Origin: Diphasiastrum complanatum
Lineage: Eukaryota > Streptophyta > Lycopodiopsida > Lycopodiales > Lycopodiaceae
Assembly (NCBI GenBank): GCA_029204225.1
Contig: CM055111.1
Coordinates: 20,407,003-20,471,002 of the forward strand
DNA length: 64,000 bases
Direction of reading: 5' to 3'
The translations under genes were made by a program, and so were the position numbers. The notes under the pieces were generated by a model, which was not told the origin of the DNA, did no database searches, and was given only the letters and a program-made list of their open reading frames with translations. Below are positions 21,330-32,930 of this stretch, in pieces; within the stretch, counting starts at the first letter, position 1, and every line of letters starts with the position of its first letter.

Positions 21330-23137
21330 CCACTTCTAGAATCTTTCAGAAAAAACTTGAAATTGTTCTACACATACCTTCAACTGATTCCCCTTCTATC
21401 GCTTTGCTTTAGGGTGTGCTTCTGCGATGTCTTGTCTGTGGATATCCGTAGTGAGCTTATGGTCTTCGAGCTGTTGTTTGAGATCTGCTACCTCCTTCTG
21501 TAGGTCAGAGATTTGGATGTAGATTTCTGCATACTCCAGGTGATCTGCCACCCTTGTATATTTCTAGGTTGCCTAGAGCTGCTTTGCCAACTCATCGATC
21601 TTCTCTAAGGCATATGAGTACTCCTCATGTGCATCTGGCCCAAAGCATGTAGTTGTCTCGGCTGATAGCTCCTTCTACTCAACAAGTTCCTCTTCGACGA
21701 GTGCTTTGTCCTTCTTGAGTGGAATCAAAAACTTGACTCAAAAATTCTCGAGCATCTAGTCTTGAAGAGACTACAACTTCAAGGAATCTATCTGGATTAG
21801 CCCAAAGTTGCTTCATTTTCATGCTCTCGTCACGAAGTGTGGTCTGTAGGGAAGCCTTCTCTGTCTTGACCTTATTTAGTTTTGCTAATAACGAATCAAA
21901 ATTCTTTTGCAATTCTACAAATTTGGCCTATAATGCCTTATTGTTATCTTCTAATGACTGGGCTTCCTTGTTCGCAACTTCTAAAGCAATCGGCCCAGAG
22001 AGCAATTTTGCTCACTCAGCTTCTGGTTATTAGCCTCCAAAGATGTGATCTGCTCAGACAACATCTCTACGTTGATGGTCATCTCATATGTGTGCTGAAA
22101 CAGCTATACCATATTGTCCTAGATGTGGAGATCGTAGGCATGGATCTTGCTCACAATATCCTTGGCACCTGCAGAAAACTAATGGTACCATCTGTAAAGG
22201 TTTTCTTTGTCGTCCACCTCATCTGTGTCAGTAGCTTCCTCCTCAGCACCTTTGCCTTTATCTTGGACTTGTGTATCAGAAATAGTATCTTCATCATCCA
22301 TCAAAACAGGGCTCTTCGGCTTCCTGACAGCGATAGGGATGACAACCAAAGTTTCATCTGCAGCAGAAGTTTTTGCAGCAACATCCTCTTCTGCTTCCTT
22401 CGAAACTGCTACGACATCAATTTTCATGGCAGTAGAATCTACTGGCTAGTCTTGTGAAACAAGGCACCCTACAGGAGGATTGGTAGATCAATCTTTGTGG
22501 TTGCCAACATCCTACCTGCCAACACACCCTGTTCTATCTCTGTAAGGATGCCGAAATGGTTGCATAGTGTGAGATATGCGCTCCCACTACAACAAACTTT
22601 TTGTGCTTGATCCAGCACAAAAATGCTTTGTATGCTATGGTACCAAAGCATATTGGCTGGCCTGCCAGTGCATCTATCAGGTACATGAAGTTTTGTGCTA
22701 AGATAGTAGCATCAGCATCAATAATAAACAGAACCTGATTCACATACTTGCAGAAAAATTTCATAGTCACATCCCGCACCATTGTGATCTTGTACCCCTT
22801 GCTTGGTACAAAGCAATTCGACAAAAAGTAAGTTGACTCATCTACGAAGTCTTTTGAAGTTACATTGGCTACCACATCAATTGGCAGTCCAAGGGCTTCA
22901 GAAAATACAGCTTCATTGACCGTGAAGGTGTTATTCCTCAGTGTAACTTGGAAATCTGAATCGGCCACCGTGTGAATAGAATAAACAAATTCGGTGCTGA
23001 TCTCTGGCAATATGATAGATGGGTCCACTTTCAAATTACCCAACCTGCATTTGTCCAACAATGATTGGATTGATGCAAGACACAGATTGAAGCACGAACT
23101 TTCCAATTGATGCTGGAACTAGTGCTTGCACTTGCAT
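21330..23137 (-). pseudogene. Antisense ORF 3' of pol in gypsy G2
   Basis: This minus-strand gene relic lies 3' of the G2 integrase. The start is near 23137 (MDASAST...). The frame 23106-22534 encodes a globular domain with TEFVYSIHTVADSDFQVTL and EALGLPIDVVANV. Then come an acidic Lys/Glu linker with DKGKGAEEEATDTDEVDD (~22230) and a coiled-coil region (22100-21500). Frameshifts separate the parts. The same three-part order occurs at 40660-42140 in G1. Extra antisense ORFs between pol and the 3' LTR are known in plant Tat-lineage gypsy elements, and the N-terminal domain recalls the putative plant transposon protein type. That family call is from memory, not from a search. Confidence 0.68.
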
Positions 23138-23232
23138 CCATTTTGATAGCATAAATGACACAAGAGTAGTAGCAAGCACAAAAGCAAGAACAAGCGAGAG
23201 CAAGTGAGCGAGAGTAAAAAGAAAGTGTAAAA

Positions 23233-24350
23233 TGTTTTGGATTTATCTCCTCTACTCTCCTAAATCCTATTTTAATTTGCCTCCATTCATGCTACTGTAT
23301 TTTACTTGTGTTGTCGCACAGTCTGCATATTCACATGTAAAAGAAGACAGGCAAAAAACACGACTATCTACATAATTACAAGTAAATTTCCACAGGCGAA
23401 AAAGACGACACTGTGTTTTTACACATGATTTTTGACACACGAAAAAGGTGACACTGCCCTACAAATGCCAAAGGTGCCCTAATGGAAAAGCGAAGGTACC
23501 CTGTAAATCAAATTTTAAGGCATTTGTCAAAGTGTCACATTTTTTACATTTTCATCAACGTTCATTTCAGTGAAGGCTGATGTCGCGGCCTTCTCACGCT
23601 CATCCCATAAACTGTGTAATCAGATTTGACAACGACAGCAGCCACCCACGATCTCCCACCGACAGCACATCCACTTTGTACCTTCTTCATCTGCACAGCT
23701 GTAATATTATGTATATATTGGATACCATCTGCGTATTCAAAGTGTGTGAAAAATATAGCAAGCATCAGAAGCTTATCAGAGATAGACGAAGTATATGCTT
23801 TCGTGCATCGATTCTTTGTTTTGTCAGTAAAAGGTTTATTCCTTTCACAAATTGGATTAGCTTTGTGAAGCACACGGTTTCGTCCGCTATTGTCTTGTGC
23901 TCACCTGCATTATTGACCTGTATATTTTGCTATACTTAATCCGATACAACTCTGTTTGTTCTGTGTTTAGATTTGTGTAAATTCTGCAATGCTTTTCTAC
24001 ATTCTGTCTGACTTTCTTATTGCTTCATCTGATAGTCTACTCTTCATAGATTAATATTAGTCTAGATGTTCACGACTAATATTTAGTCCTGCCTTTCACA
24101 ACTAATTTGCGACTGACAATTAGTCTAGCTGTTCGCGACAAATTATCATTATGATGTCTTCATGCTTAATGTTTGGCTACGTAATCAGATTGAATATGAT
24201 TTCTATCACTAATGTTCTGTTCGAGTCTGATAGGCATAGTCATGCTTAGCAAAAGAGTGAAATAGCCTATTCTACTGCGCACGAATACTTTCCATTCATG
24301 TTCGTTTCTTTTCAAGCTCTTTTTGTTTCTCACACCCATCTTTCCCAACA
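23233..24350 (+). mobile_element. Copia 5' LTR (1118 bp)
   Basis: The LTR starts TGTTTTGGATTTATC at 23233 and ends ...CCCAACA at 24350, directly before a PBS. It is the inverted counterpart of the 3' LTR at 13357-14438 and carries the same landmarks (ctactctcctaaatcctatttta, cattcatg, ttgtgttgtcgcaca). It replaces the 3' end of G2, so it marks a later insertion or rearrangement. Confidence 0.85.
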
Positions 24351-24360
24351 TGGTATCAAA
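24351..24360 (+). promoter_or_regulatory. Copia primer-binding site
   Basis: The bases tggtatcaaa directly follow the LTR end; the first eight match the initiator Met-tRNA PBS. A gag ATG follows at 24507. Confidence 0.7.
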
Positions 24361-24506
24361 TCTATTTTCTGTAGCCTGATAAGCTTCCACAGTAACAAGA
24401 CTCTACTAGTCGATAGAGTAATTGTCTTCTTGTTCTATAATTTAGCACCAATTTTTCATACTTAAGTCACTAATAGTTATTCCTATCACCTAGACTAATC
24501 TTCCAT

Positions 24507-25090
24507 ATGGATTCCCAAGGGAAAGCCAGTCCTATCATGGACAAGCTTGATGGAGCCAACTACCGTCTGTGGAAATTTAAGATGAAAACAATGCTAATGG
24601 CTAAAAAATTGTATGACGTTGTTACAGATGCAGAAGAGAAACCCGAAGCAAACGACACAACAATCGCCAAATGGAAGCTGAAGGATGGCAAAGCTTTCGC
24701 GCTGATCATCCTCAACATTTCAGATACTCAAATTGGCCATGTATCCGAGGCCCAGACATCCAAAGAAGTCTGGGACATCTTGAGCACACTATACGAAGTG
24801 CGAGATATATCTTCCAAGCTACATCTCAAGAAGAAATTTTACTCCCTCAAGATGGCGAATGGTGATTCCCTGCAAAATCAAATCAACCAATTTAAGAACC
24901 TACTGAAGCAAATGGCCATTGTCAGATCTGTCATAGACGATCAAGATGTAGTGATGCAACTGCTTACAAGCTTTCCAAGCTCATACGACAGCTAGGTGAT
25001 GATCATTACGACACATCTAGTACTGACTCTTTCGAGAGTCATTACAATGCTGTTGCAGGAAGACACGCGGAGGAACGAAATCTCAAGTTC
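24507..25090 (+). pseudogene. Ty1/copia gag, N-terminal half
   Basis: The ATG at 24507 opens a 162-codon frame: MDSQGKASPIMDKLDGANY, WKFKMKTMLMAKKLYDVV, ISDTQIGHVSEAQTSKEVWDIL, LHLKKKFYSLKMANGDSLQNQI. It stops at 24993 and continues recognisably for ~90 bp. This is the UBN2 gag of plant copia elements and the best-kept copy of the family that also gave the relic at 1234. The zinc knuckle and everything downstream are missing. Confidence 0.86.
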
Positions 25091-25429
25091 CTCAGTTGAC
25101 AATCTCAGCCTCTAGTTTACCTACATGCTGAAACTACAAAAATCAAAAAACAAGAAGCTCGGCACTTGGAAACGCATGGATCTTCGTTCGCTTTCATAAA
25201 ACGAGTGGATCTTCATTCGCTTCCGTAAAACCAGGAGCTTATTATCTGCAAAACTGTTTCTCAAAAATGAAGGTCTCTCAATGGCCACTACATTCCAGCC
25301 CTCTTGAGAACCTCTTGCGAGTCCTGCTCACCTCGTCGTCTTGCCGTTTGATTTCGCTCACTCATCTTTCGTCCCAGGGCTTCAAATACTTAGAAGCGGA
25401 GCTTACTTCTGTAGTTTAATGGCCCCAGG
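25091..25429 (+). repeat. Junction region with two-copy 29-bp repeat
   Basis: Positions 25095-25165 mirror 17100-17190 (R element). At ~25178-25238 a unit like tggatcttcgttcgctttcataaaac is present twice, and once more at ~62640-62670 (gtagatcctcgttcgcttgcataaaacc). No coding function is seen. Confidence 0.55.
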
Positions 25430-26450
25430 TACTCTCGTATCTTTTCGATGAAGCCCATCTCCTGCCAGTCTTCCACCATGGTGACGTATCATGATGACAT
25501 GAAGGCCGCTCTGTACTATAGCCGGGCCATCATCTCATGGTCTTTGTCTGACTAGAGGGCTACATTGGGATTGATCTTGATCGAATCCAAACCACGATCC
25601 CAGAAACATTCTTGCTGCATTAGAAAGGCCATGGATCGGCAGTATTCAGCACTTTCTTACATGCATAGATCGGCATTTGTCTTGTATTTGTGCCCAAAAT
25701 CTAGTAACTATAGCCTCAGGTCTTTTGAGGAGATTCTTTTTAAAATTCTCGTAATCACTGGCTAGTTCACCAACTCAATCCATGGCTTTTCTGCCGGCCA
25801 TGGATTTCTGCATTTGAGCGACATGTAGAATGGATCTATTCGCTTCCATGTCGGTGCCTTTCAGAATCTTGTTTCGCCATTCAGGTTGCAGTTGTAATGC
25901 CGCAATGATCTCAGCCCTGGTGGAGTATTGGCTTTGATATATCTCCTCTTTGCCTCCCCTCATGTTGGGAGGGTATTTCCTTTCAAATTTCTCTGACTCT
26001 TTTGTATCAGCCATCTTGCTCCTGGGCCTGGTAGGAGAAGCTGCCCTACGTGGTTGTGGTGGCCTTGCCAGGTAATCATCCAAGGCCTTTGTGTCCGTAT
26101 CTTTTTCCTTGGCTCGCTCGCTCATTGATGGCTCAGTTGCGCCCATGTCTTGCCTGGGTGAGAATCTTCTTGTTTCTGGTGGATCTTCCAAGAAGTCGTC
26201 ATCACCCCCAATGTCGGTGTTAACTTCTGGGAGGTCAGGGATGGAGTGATCTGGAGAGAGAGGTGTAGGAATGATAGATTTAGGAGGTGGTGGGTTTAAC
26301 AAATTACATGCCGCACCGGGGGAGCGGAGTTGTTGAAGGAACTCGTCCCGTCGGGCTTTGTATGTGTCAACTGGACCTTTTGATGGGCCCATTATTTTGC
26401 TAGGAGGTGGTGGAGAAAGGGAAGATGAAAAAATAGGGTAAGTTGGAATA
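25430..26450 (-). pseudogene. FX family coding relic, copy 2
   Basis: This is a minus-strand relative of the C-terminal half of FX copy 1. The clean frame 26392-25775 (205 codons) starts MGPSKGPVDTYKARRDEFLQ. It is rich in Pro and acidic residues and contains FERKYPPNMRGGKEEIYQ, comparable to FAKKYPTMKERGGYIL in copy 1. After a stop and frame changes it gives FWDRGLDSI and MARLYYRAAF near 25612-25500, comparable to FWDRGLPPI and IARLYYRAAL in copy 1. The 5' end is lost next to the G1 LTR. Function unknown. Confidence 0.55.
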
Positions 26451-26558
26451 AATGTTTCAAACTCATCGATACAAAAGTATTCTTTTCGGAGAAATGAATA
26501 AACCTCGAAACGAAGATTATCTGTTCAGGAGGACGTTTCACATTTTAGGAGGGGGATA

Positions 26559-27385
26559 TGTGATACCACATATTTGTATATTTAATGGCAATATATTCTT
26601 GGAAATGATATGTGCTGGACAAATACATATTACAAAGAGGCCTATATCATTTTTCGAATATAATTGCTAAGGACTTGTCTTTTACTTAAGGACAAGACCT
26701 CCTGAAATGAACCGACATCTGTAATACGAAGTGACTAGATTCGTATCGCCAAAATGAACCATCAATTGTACAATTACATGTACTTGTAATTTATACATTA
26801 ATTAGAATTTGTAAATTGAGCGACGCACCAGGAAATTCAAGTGGTGTGTTTGTTTGCTCCGTAGGCTATAAATTCAGACATGCTTCATTCTCACACTATC
26901 GAGAGAGAAAGAGAGTTATTGTATCTTTGAGATTGAAGAAGTAAATAGAGCATCTAAGTTTATTTCCTTTAATCTTTGTTCTTCGCACTGTTGTGTGTGA
27001 GTGACATCGGGTCTACTAGAAATCTCGTACATAGTACTTAAATCATTCTTTGGTCAGACAATATAATATTTCATTACAATCGTTTGTTGCGTTTCCGTGA
27101 GTTGATCTAAAGAACTGTCTTTAAACTAATTTACCCGTCTGTGCAAAAACTTTGTGTTCGACATTTGAGTGAAATATCCCTTGGTGCAGTTTTTTCCACA
27201 GTTGCTGATAAGAGAAGTATGTATGTTTGTGAAATACTACTCCCTGCTTGAGGACCTAAGTTGTTGATTTGTATTCGTGTTAGTAACGAAAATAATTGTT
27301 TCTAACATATTTGCGAACTACTTGAGTTCTTAACCATGACTGGGCTTTAGTTGTTGAGGACTTATAGAACACATTAGTTCAAATT
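26559..27385 (+). mobile_element. Gypsy G1 3' LTR (truncated)
   Basis: The LTR starts TGTGATACCACATA at 26559 after the purine tract ttaggaggggga, as a 3' LTR does. From 26811 it aligns with 42143-42860 (gacgcaccaggaa, a TATA box gctataaatt at ~26867, then cttcattctcacact and a GA-rich seed gagagagaaagagag). It is cut at ~27385 and the last ~400 bp seen at 33880-34326 are missing. Confidence 0.82.
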
Positions 27386-27399
27386 CCTTCTGAACCTCT

Positions 27400-29140
27400 T
27401 GTTCAACTCTCTTCTTGCCTTTCTTTGCAGGCAAAGGGGATGGCTTCTCTGGGGCCGTGACAACTAGAGATACCTTTGCCATTTGAGTTGCCTACACATC
27501 ATTCTCGTCTTCAACAACAAGCCTCCCTTTCTTGTGTAGCTAAACTTGAGAGCTCTCTGAAGGCGGGTAATGATCTTCCTTGAAATCCACCCACCAAGGG
27601 CAAAACTTCACTTCCCACTCACTCAAGCTTTCTTCCCGACTGAGATTGGCTCTATTAGAATACATGCTAAGCTCTTTTTCCATGGATAACTGGTTCTACA
27701 TAGACATGAAAAGAGGCATTTCTTCAACAACTTCTTTGGAATTCAAATAAAAGAAGTATCTGCATATTCAATAAATATGACACAAATACTTGCACATTCG
27801 ATACAAGTATCCAACTGCAAACACTTTTAAATGAGCCACTGAAAACACCAACAATCATGAAAAGCATAAATAGACACTATGTAATTTTAAAGAAGAATAA
27901 CGAACCTGTAGTATTTGGGCACATCTCAAAGATACTTTCACACTCAGTCGTAAGTGCCTCATAAAAAACCTCTTTCCCACCCACATCCGAAATAGCTTAT
28001 TCCCAAGTGGTATTGAGTACTGGTCACGAGCAACACTACCTCCCAAACAAATTTGTAGCCAATGACAATGCTTTTCATTTGGAACTTCTGCCAAACATAA
28101 TACATTGAGCTTTTATATGCCCATCGAGAAGCTCTTATTGTCCAATGTCTTAGTGTAATGAGCCCATACCATTGTTCTCCATGTTTGGGATCAACAATCC
28201 CAAGAAACTTACTCATGCGATTTCCATATTTTCTGCGGACTCAAAGCTCAATGTTTGCCCTCTATTTCAAGTCCACAGCGGCACCCTCTCTCTTTCCCAA
28301 GAGCTCCTTGACCTCACGTTCAATTTTGATGTGCACATAAAACAAATAATCAAGCAACACACACATATTTATGAATCCTTAGGAAGCTCTAATCTGAAGT
28401 AGATCACCACTTACATTGAAGACTATCTTTGCCAAGATGAAGCACGTGAGTGGGTACCACGACAACACCCCCTTCTTGCGTTCAAGATTTCTTACTTTTT
28501 GTACTTGGGCCAACTCCTGGGGTATAAATTTGGTCTTAAAATAAGAAGTCTCACTCTCCTCCAACTTTATGATAACCTCTTCATTCAATCTATAAAACAA
28601 CAAAACACAGCTTAAGAAAAAATCTTATGACATAAACAACATCTAGTAAAGGACTACAAGCATTGATAGGAGGTTGAAGAGAATGAAACTCACTTGTTGA
28701 TTTGGTTAAGGGCAACCAACAAAGGCATAGAGTTGGATGGGGAGACTTGGATGAAAGTAGCCCTCACAGAAACATGCTTCTCCCTATCAAAATGATAGTT
28801 CTCATTTATTTCCTCTAACCATGTCTTAGTACGATGGTTTCCATTCCAACAAAGAAACATCTTATTAGAAAGATCAAGCCAATATTTTGTATGCAACAGT
28901 GCATTTTCAAAGGCCTCATTTCTTTCATACCACAAGGGGTCCCAGATAGCCTTGATGTCATCATTAACATTGATTGAAACACCACTCACACCATGCAAGG
29001 ACATCACAAAGACACCTTTCTCTTCAATGTACCCATCTTCCTTGAAAGTTTCTTTCATTATTTTTTTCCATGGACCAACCTGTCGCAGACTCTCATGAAT
29101 GTACGCCTTGCACAATGATATCGCATGGGTGGGAGACTAG
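27400..29140 (-). pseudogene. Relic of an unrecognised multi-exon plant gene
   Basis: Minus-strand blocks. (1) 29115-28690: IWDPLWYERNEAFENAL, MFLCWNGNHRTKTWLEEI, KHVSVRATFIQ, LLVALNQINK. (2) 28592-28410: LNEEVIIKLEESETSYF, LSWYPLTCFILAKIVFN. (3) 28216-27910: GIVDPKHGEQWYGLITLRHW. (4) 27690-27380: SLSEWEVKFCPWWVDFKEDH, then a Lys-rich part with two TAG codons. Between blocks 1 and 2 there is a clean intron: donor CAA|GTGAGT at ~28693, acceptor TTTTATAG at ~28593. Block 2 ends at a donor AAT|GTAAGT. I do not recognise the family. The GNHR motif recalls ParB/sulfiredoxin-like folds, as a weak hint. Stops and frame changes suggest a pseudogene fragment trapped between retroelements. Confidence 0.5.
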
Positions 29141-29149
29141 GTTTGACAA

Positions 29150-32100
29150 TCTTTAACCTTTTCATTGTGGCAAAAAGCATCTACAATGAACAACATGAAT
29201 TTCACGACTCAACAGCCTCTCATGTATAAAGTGATACTGAATCTCAATGTGTTTAGTTCTCGCATGGAACACTGGATTCTTTGCTAGCTGAATGCCACTC
29301 TAACTGTCGCTATGTAAAGTCGTGGGATTTTTCTGCTTCATGCCAATTTCTTCCAAGATTTGTCTCAACCATATAGCTTCCTGTGCTGCACTACACATTG
29401 CCTTATACTCTGCTTCTGTGGTGGAAAGAGCAATTGTACTTTGCTTCTTACTAGACCAGGAAAAGCAACTACCACAAAACTGGAATACATACCCTGTGGT
29501 GGATCTACGATCATCATAGTCACCTCCCCAATCCGCATCCACATAGCCACACAACTAAGGTAAACCATCATGCTTCCTGTAAATCAAGCCATACTCTGAA
29601 GTGCCTTTCACATAACGCAAAATGCGTTTAGCTACCTTCCAATGCATTTTCGTAGGTGCTGTCATAAACTGACTTACAATGCCAACATCATAACATATAT
29701 TTGGTCTAGTCGTGGTAAGGTAAATCAAGCTCCCTACTAACTGTCTATACAGCGTAGCATCAAATGACTATGACTCATCAAGCTTAGAAAGCTTTTTACC
29801 TGGTTCAATAGGAGTGTTTACTGGTTTGCAATCCTGCAACCTAAACCTGTGCAACAACTCTTTGACATACTTCGCCTGTGTTAAACCCACTTCATGTCCT
29901 TTTTGCCACACTTATACTCCAAGGTAGTAATGCATCAGGCTGAGATCTTTCATCTCGAATTGTTCCATGAGGTCTTTCTTGATCATGTCTATCATCTCTT
30001 GATTATTTCTCGTAATAATCAAGTTATCAACATAAAGAGCAATCAAAGCAACCATACCATCAAGGCATAAGACATATAGATTTGGATCAGAATGTGTTCT
30101 CACCATCTCCTTTGAACAAAAGTAGGCATCAATCTTGCTATACCGCGCACGTGGTGCTTGTTTAAGACCATAAAGTGCTTTCTTCAAGCGACATACTTTA
30201 TTTTCCTATCCCTTCGCTACAAAGCCTTCAGGTTGATCCATGAACACTTCTTCTTCTAACTCACCATTTAGAAAAGCAGATTTCACATCCATCTGATGCA
30301 AAGGCCAACCAAAATGTGAAGCTAAAGCAACCAATAGGCGTAGAGTATTCCACTTACAAACCGGCACAAAGGTCTCCTCATAGTCGATGCCTTTACTTTG
30401 TGCATACCCTTTGATCACCAATCTTGCCTTGTGCTTTGCTATACTTCCATCTGCATGGTACTTAGTCCTGTATACCCATTTGCAACCAATGGGTTTCTTG
30501 CCAACTGGTGGTTCTACTAAGTCCCATGTGCTATGTTTAGCAATTGACTCCATCTCCTCTCCCATGGCCTTGACCCAAATGCCATCATCCTTCGTTTCAC
30601 CATAAGTTGAAGGTTCTTTGCTTTGAATAATGCTAGATAAGAGAGCATAATTTGCTTCATACCTTTCAGGTAGTGTCTTCTCTCTTGTTGATCTTCGTAG
30701 CTCTCCCTGGCTAGACGATCCTGAAAAGTCATCTATGTCGTGGCTCTCCAACAATCTCTCAAACCACTTAGGGAGCTTCCTGTCAGGTGATCGGCTTCCT
30801 AGTGAAAATGTATCCCACGGTACATCCTTCTCCTTGAGTTTGTCACCTACAACTTCAATCCTTCTTGCACCAAAAGGTTTGTCCCTACCTCTCCAACCTG
30901 TCTCTTGAGGTTGAGTAGTAGTATCTTGAGATGTATCCTCATGTTCATCACTCGGAAGGTCAATGAATGGATCATCCATCATCTGGTGGTATCCTTACTA
31001 TACCATCTTTTCCACTGGATGTGTCTATCTTCTCAGCATCCTCGTCTTCATACATCTTGGATTCATCAAAGATAACATCACGGTTTATATGGATTTTGTT
31101 TTCCACTGGATCAAAACATCTATAGCCCTTCACACGATCATTATATCCTAGGAATATGCACTTGATAGCTTTTACATCAAGTTTACGTCTCTCTTCCTTA
31201 GAATTGTGTACAAAGGCCTTACATCCAAAGATTTGCAAGTGGTTCACCTTTGGCTTCTTCTTCGTGAATGCTTCCTTAGGTGTTATCTTTGGTATGGCAA
31301 TGGTAGGACTTCTATTTTGAAGACAGACTGCCGTACTGCATGCTTCTGACCAAAAATCTTTTGGCAGTTTCATCTCAGCTAGCATAGATCTGGCTCTTTC
31401 CACAATCATACGATTCTTGCGCTCAACTACACCATTGAGAGCAGGAGTATGAGCTTGTGTAAATTGTCTTTTGATCCCACATTGATCACAAAGATCATTG
31501 AAGTCATTAGACTTGTACTCACCTCCACTATTTGATCTTAGGACTTTGATCTTCCTACCTATCTGATTTTTGACCAATGCTTTGAAGCTCTTGAAGTTAT
31601 CAAATGCATCTGATTTCTTCTTCAAGAAGTAGATCCACGTCTTACGTGACATATCATCAATAAAGGTCATGAAATAGAAGGCTTTACCTAAGGACATGGT
31701 CCTCATAGGCCCGCATAAGTCTGTGTGGATTAAATCCAGGATGTTCTTTGCTCTTGCAACACCCCCTTTATTGAACTTCTCTCAACGCTGCTTCCCATAT
31801 ACACAGGATTCGCACATCGATTTCAAGTGATCTTCTATGGTAGGCAATCCTGTTACCATCTCCAATTTTCTCATCAAGCTGAGGCTTCCCAAGTTCAAGT
31901 GACCAAGCCTCTTATGCCACAACTCAGTTTGCGATGGAATGGACAATACAAGTCCATGTTGCCCCTTTAATTGTAGCATTCAACCTGTACAATTTTGTAT
32001 TGGGCTCTCTTACTCCATCCGCAATAACTTTGAACTTTTGGTTCACATCCTTCACAAAGCAACGATCATGGGAGAATTATACTTTCAACTTTTAATTGAT

Positions 32101-32296
32101 AATGACTCCAACAAAAAGTAGATTTTTCTTCAAACCTAGTACGTAAAGTACCTCCCTGATCATCCTGCTTTTGCCATCAGGTAGTTGGATTGAAACGGTG
32201 CCTATCCCCTTGATCTTGCACACCTCACCATTTGCTTGTGAAACAGATGTTCCGTTATCCAACACTTTCAAGCTATTGAATGCTATGAGGTTAAGT
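29150..32296 (-). pseudogene. Ty1/copia C pol (protease end to RNase H), RT active site mutated
   Basis: This is the longest well-kept pol in the window. Minus strand: protease C-part 32296-32092 (IREVLYVLGLKKNLL); GAG-pre-integrase ELWHKRLGHLNLGS (~31930); integrase 31706-30972 (FMTFIDDMSRKTWIYFLKKK, VLRSNSGGEYKS, TPALNGVVERKNRMIVE, LPKDFWSEA); RT 30982-30206 and 30187-29912 (CKWVYRTKYHADGSI, QMDVKSAFLNGELEEEVFM, LKQAPRARY). The catalytic motif at 30023-30034 reads YVDN instead of YVDD. A stop replaces a residue near 29912. RNase H follows at 29554-29300 ([25 protein letters not shown]). Gag, the protease DSG and both LTRs are missing. The 5' end abuts a plus-strand copia fragment at ~32290. 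Confidence 0.9.
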
Positions 32297-32930
32297 GCTA
32301 ATCTTGACAAACCGTTTTGGGATCAAGCTTTGTTGTGTGCCAATTTCTTGTGCAATAGGTGGCCGAGTGCTATTTTGGACGGAGGGACACCTTTTGAGAT
32401 GCTATTCAAGAGGAGGCCGAGTGTCAACTTTCTAAGAACCTTTGGATGCACATGCTATGTCAACATTACTCTTCATGATAGGACCAAGGAGGAACCATCT
32501 TGAAGAAGAGGTATTTTTGTTGGATATAGTGAGGTGAGTAAAGCCTACAAGGTTTACATTCCTTCTACTAACAAAGTGATTGTTGGTAGAGATGTCATTT
32601 TTGATGAGGGGAACATTCCAAAGGTGTCTTCCAATATGATTGATGGTAGAGTGGATGGATCTAACACTCTTGATGTTGATGAGAAGGATGTTACTTTGGA
32701 TGGTGGTGATGATGGACCTTCATCAAGTCAAAAGCCAAGGAGAACATCAAGAGAAAGACAAGTACCTTCAAGGCTCACTTATGATAAAAAGGGTAAGCAA
32801 GTAGTTTCTGGAATTTATGTTGCTTTCCTAACCTCTTTGGATGATCCTACAAGTGTAGATCAAGCAAGGAAAGAAGAGGAGTGGATCCAAGCAATGGATC
32901 TTGAGTATCGATCTCTTATGAAGAGTGAAA
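32283..32930 (+). pseudogene. Ty1/copia D integrase end and RT start
   Basis: The plus strand gives LDKPFWDQALLCANFLCNR, LRTFGCTCYVNI, then after one stop/frameshift (~32503) FVGYSEVSKAYKVYIPSTN and VGRDVIFDEG. An acidic hinge and RT start EEWIQAMDLEYRSLMKSET follow at 32875-32928. At ~32931 the copia text ends abruptly and a different sequence, related to the C-terminal region of the 45708 ORF, takes over. Confidence 0.83.
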
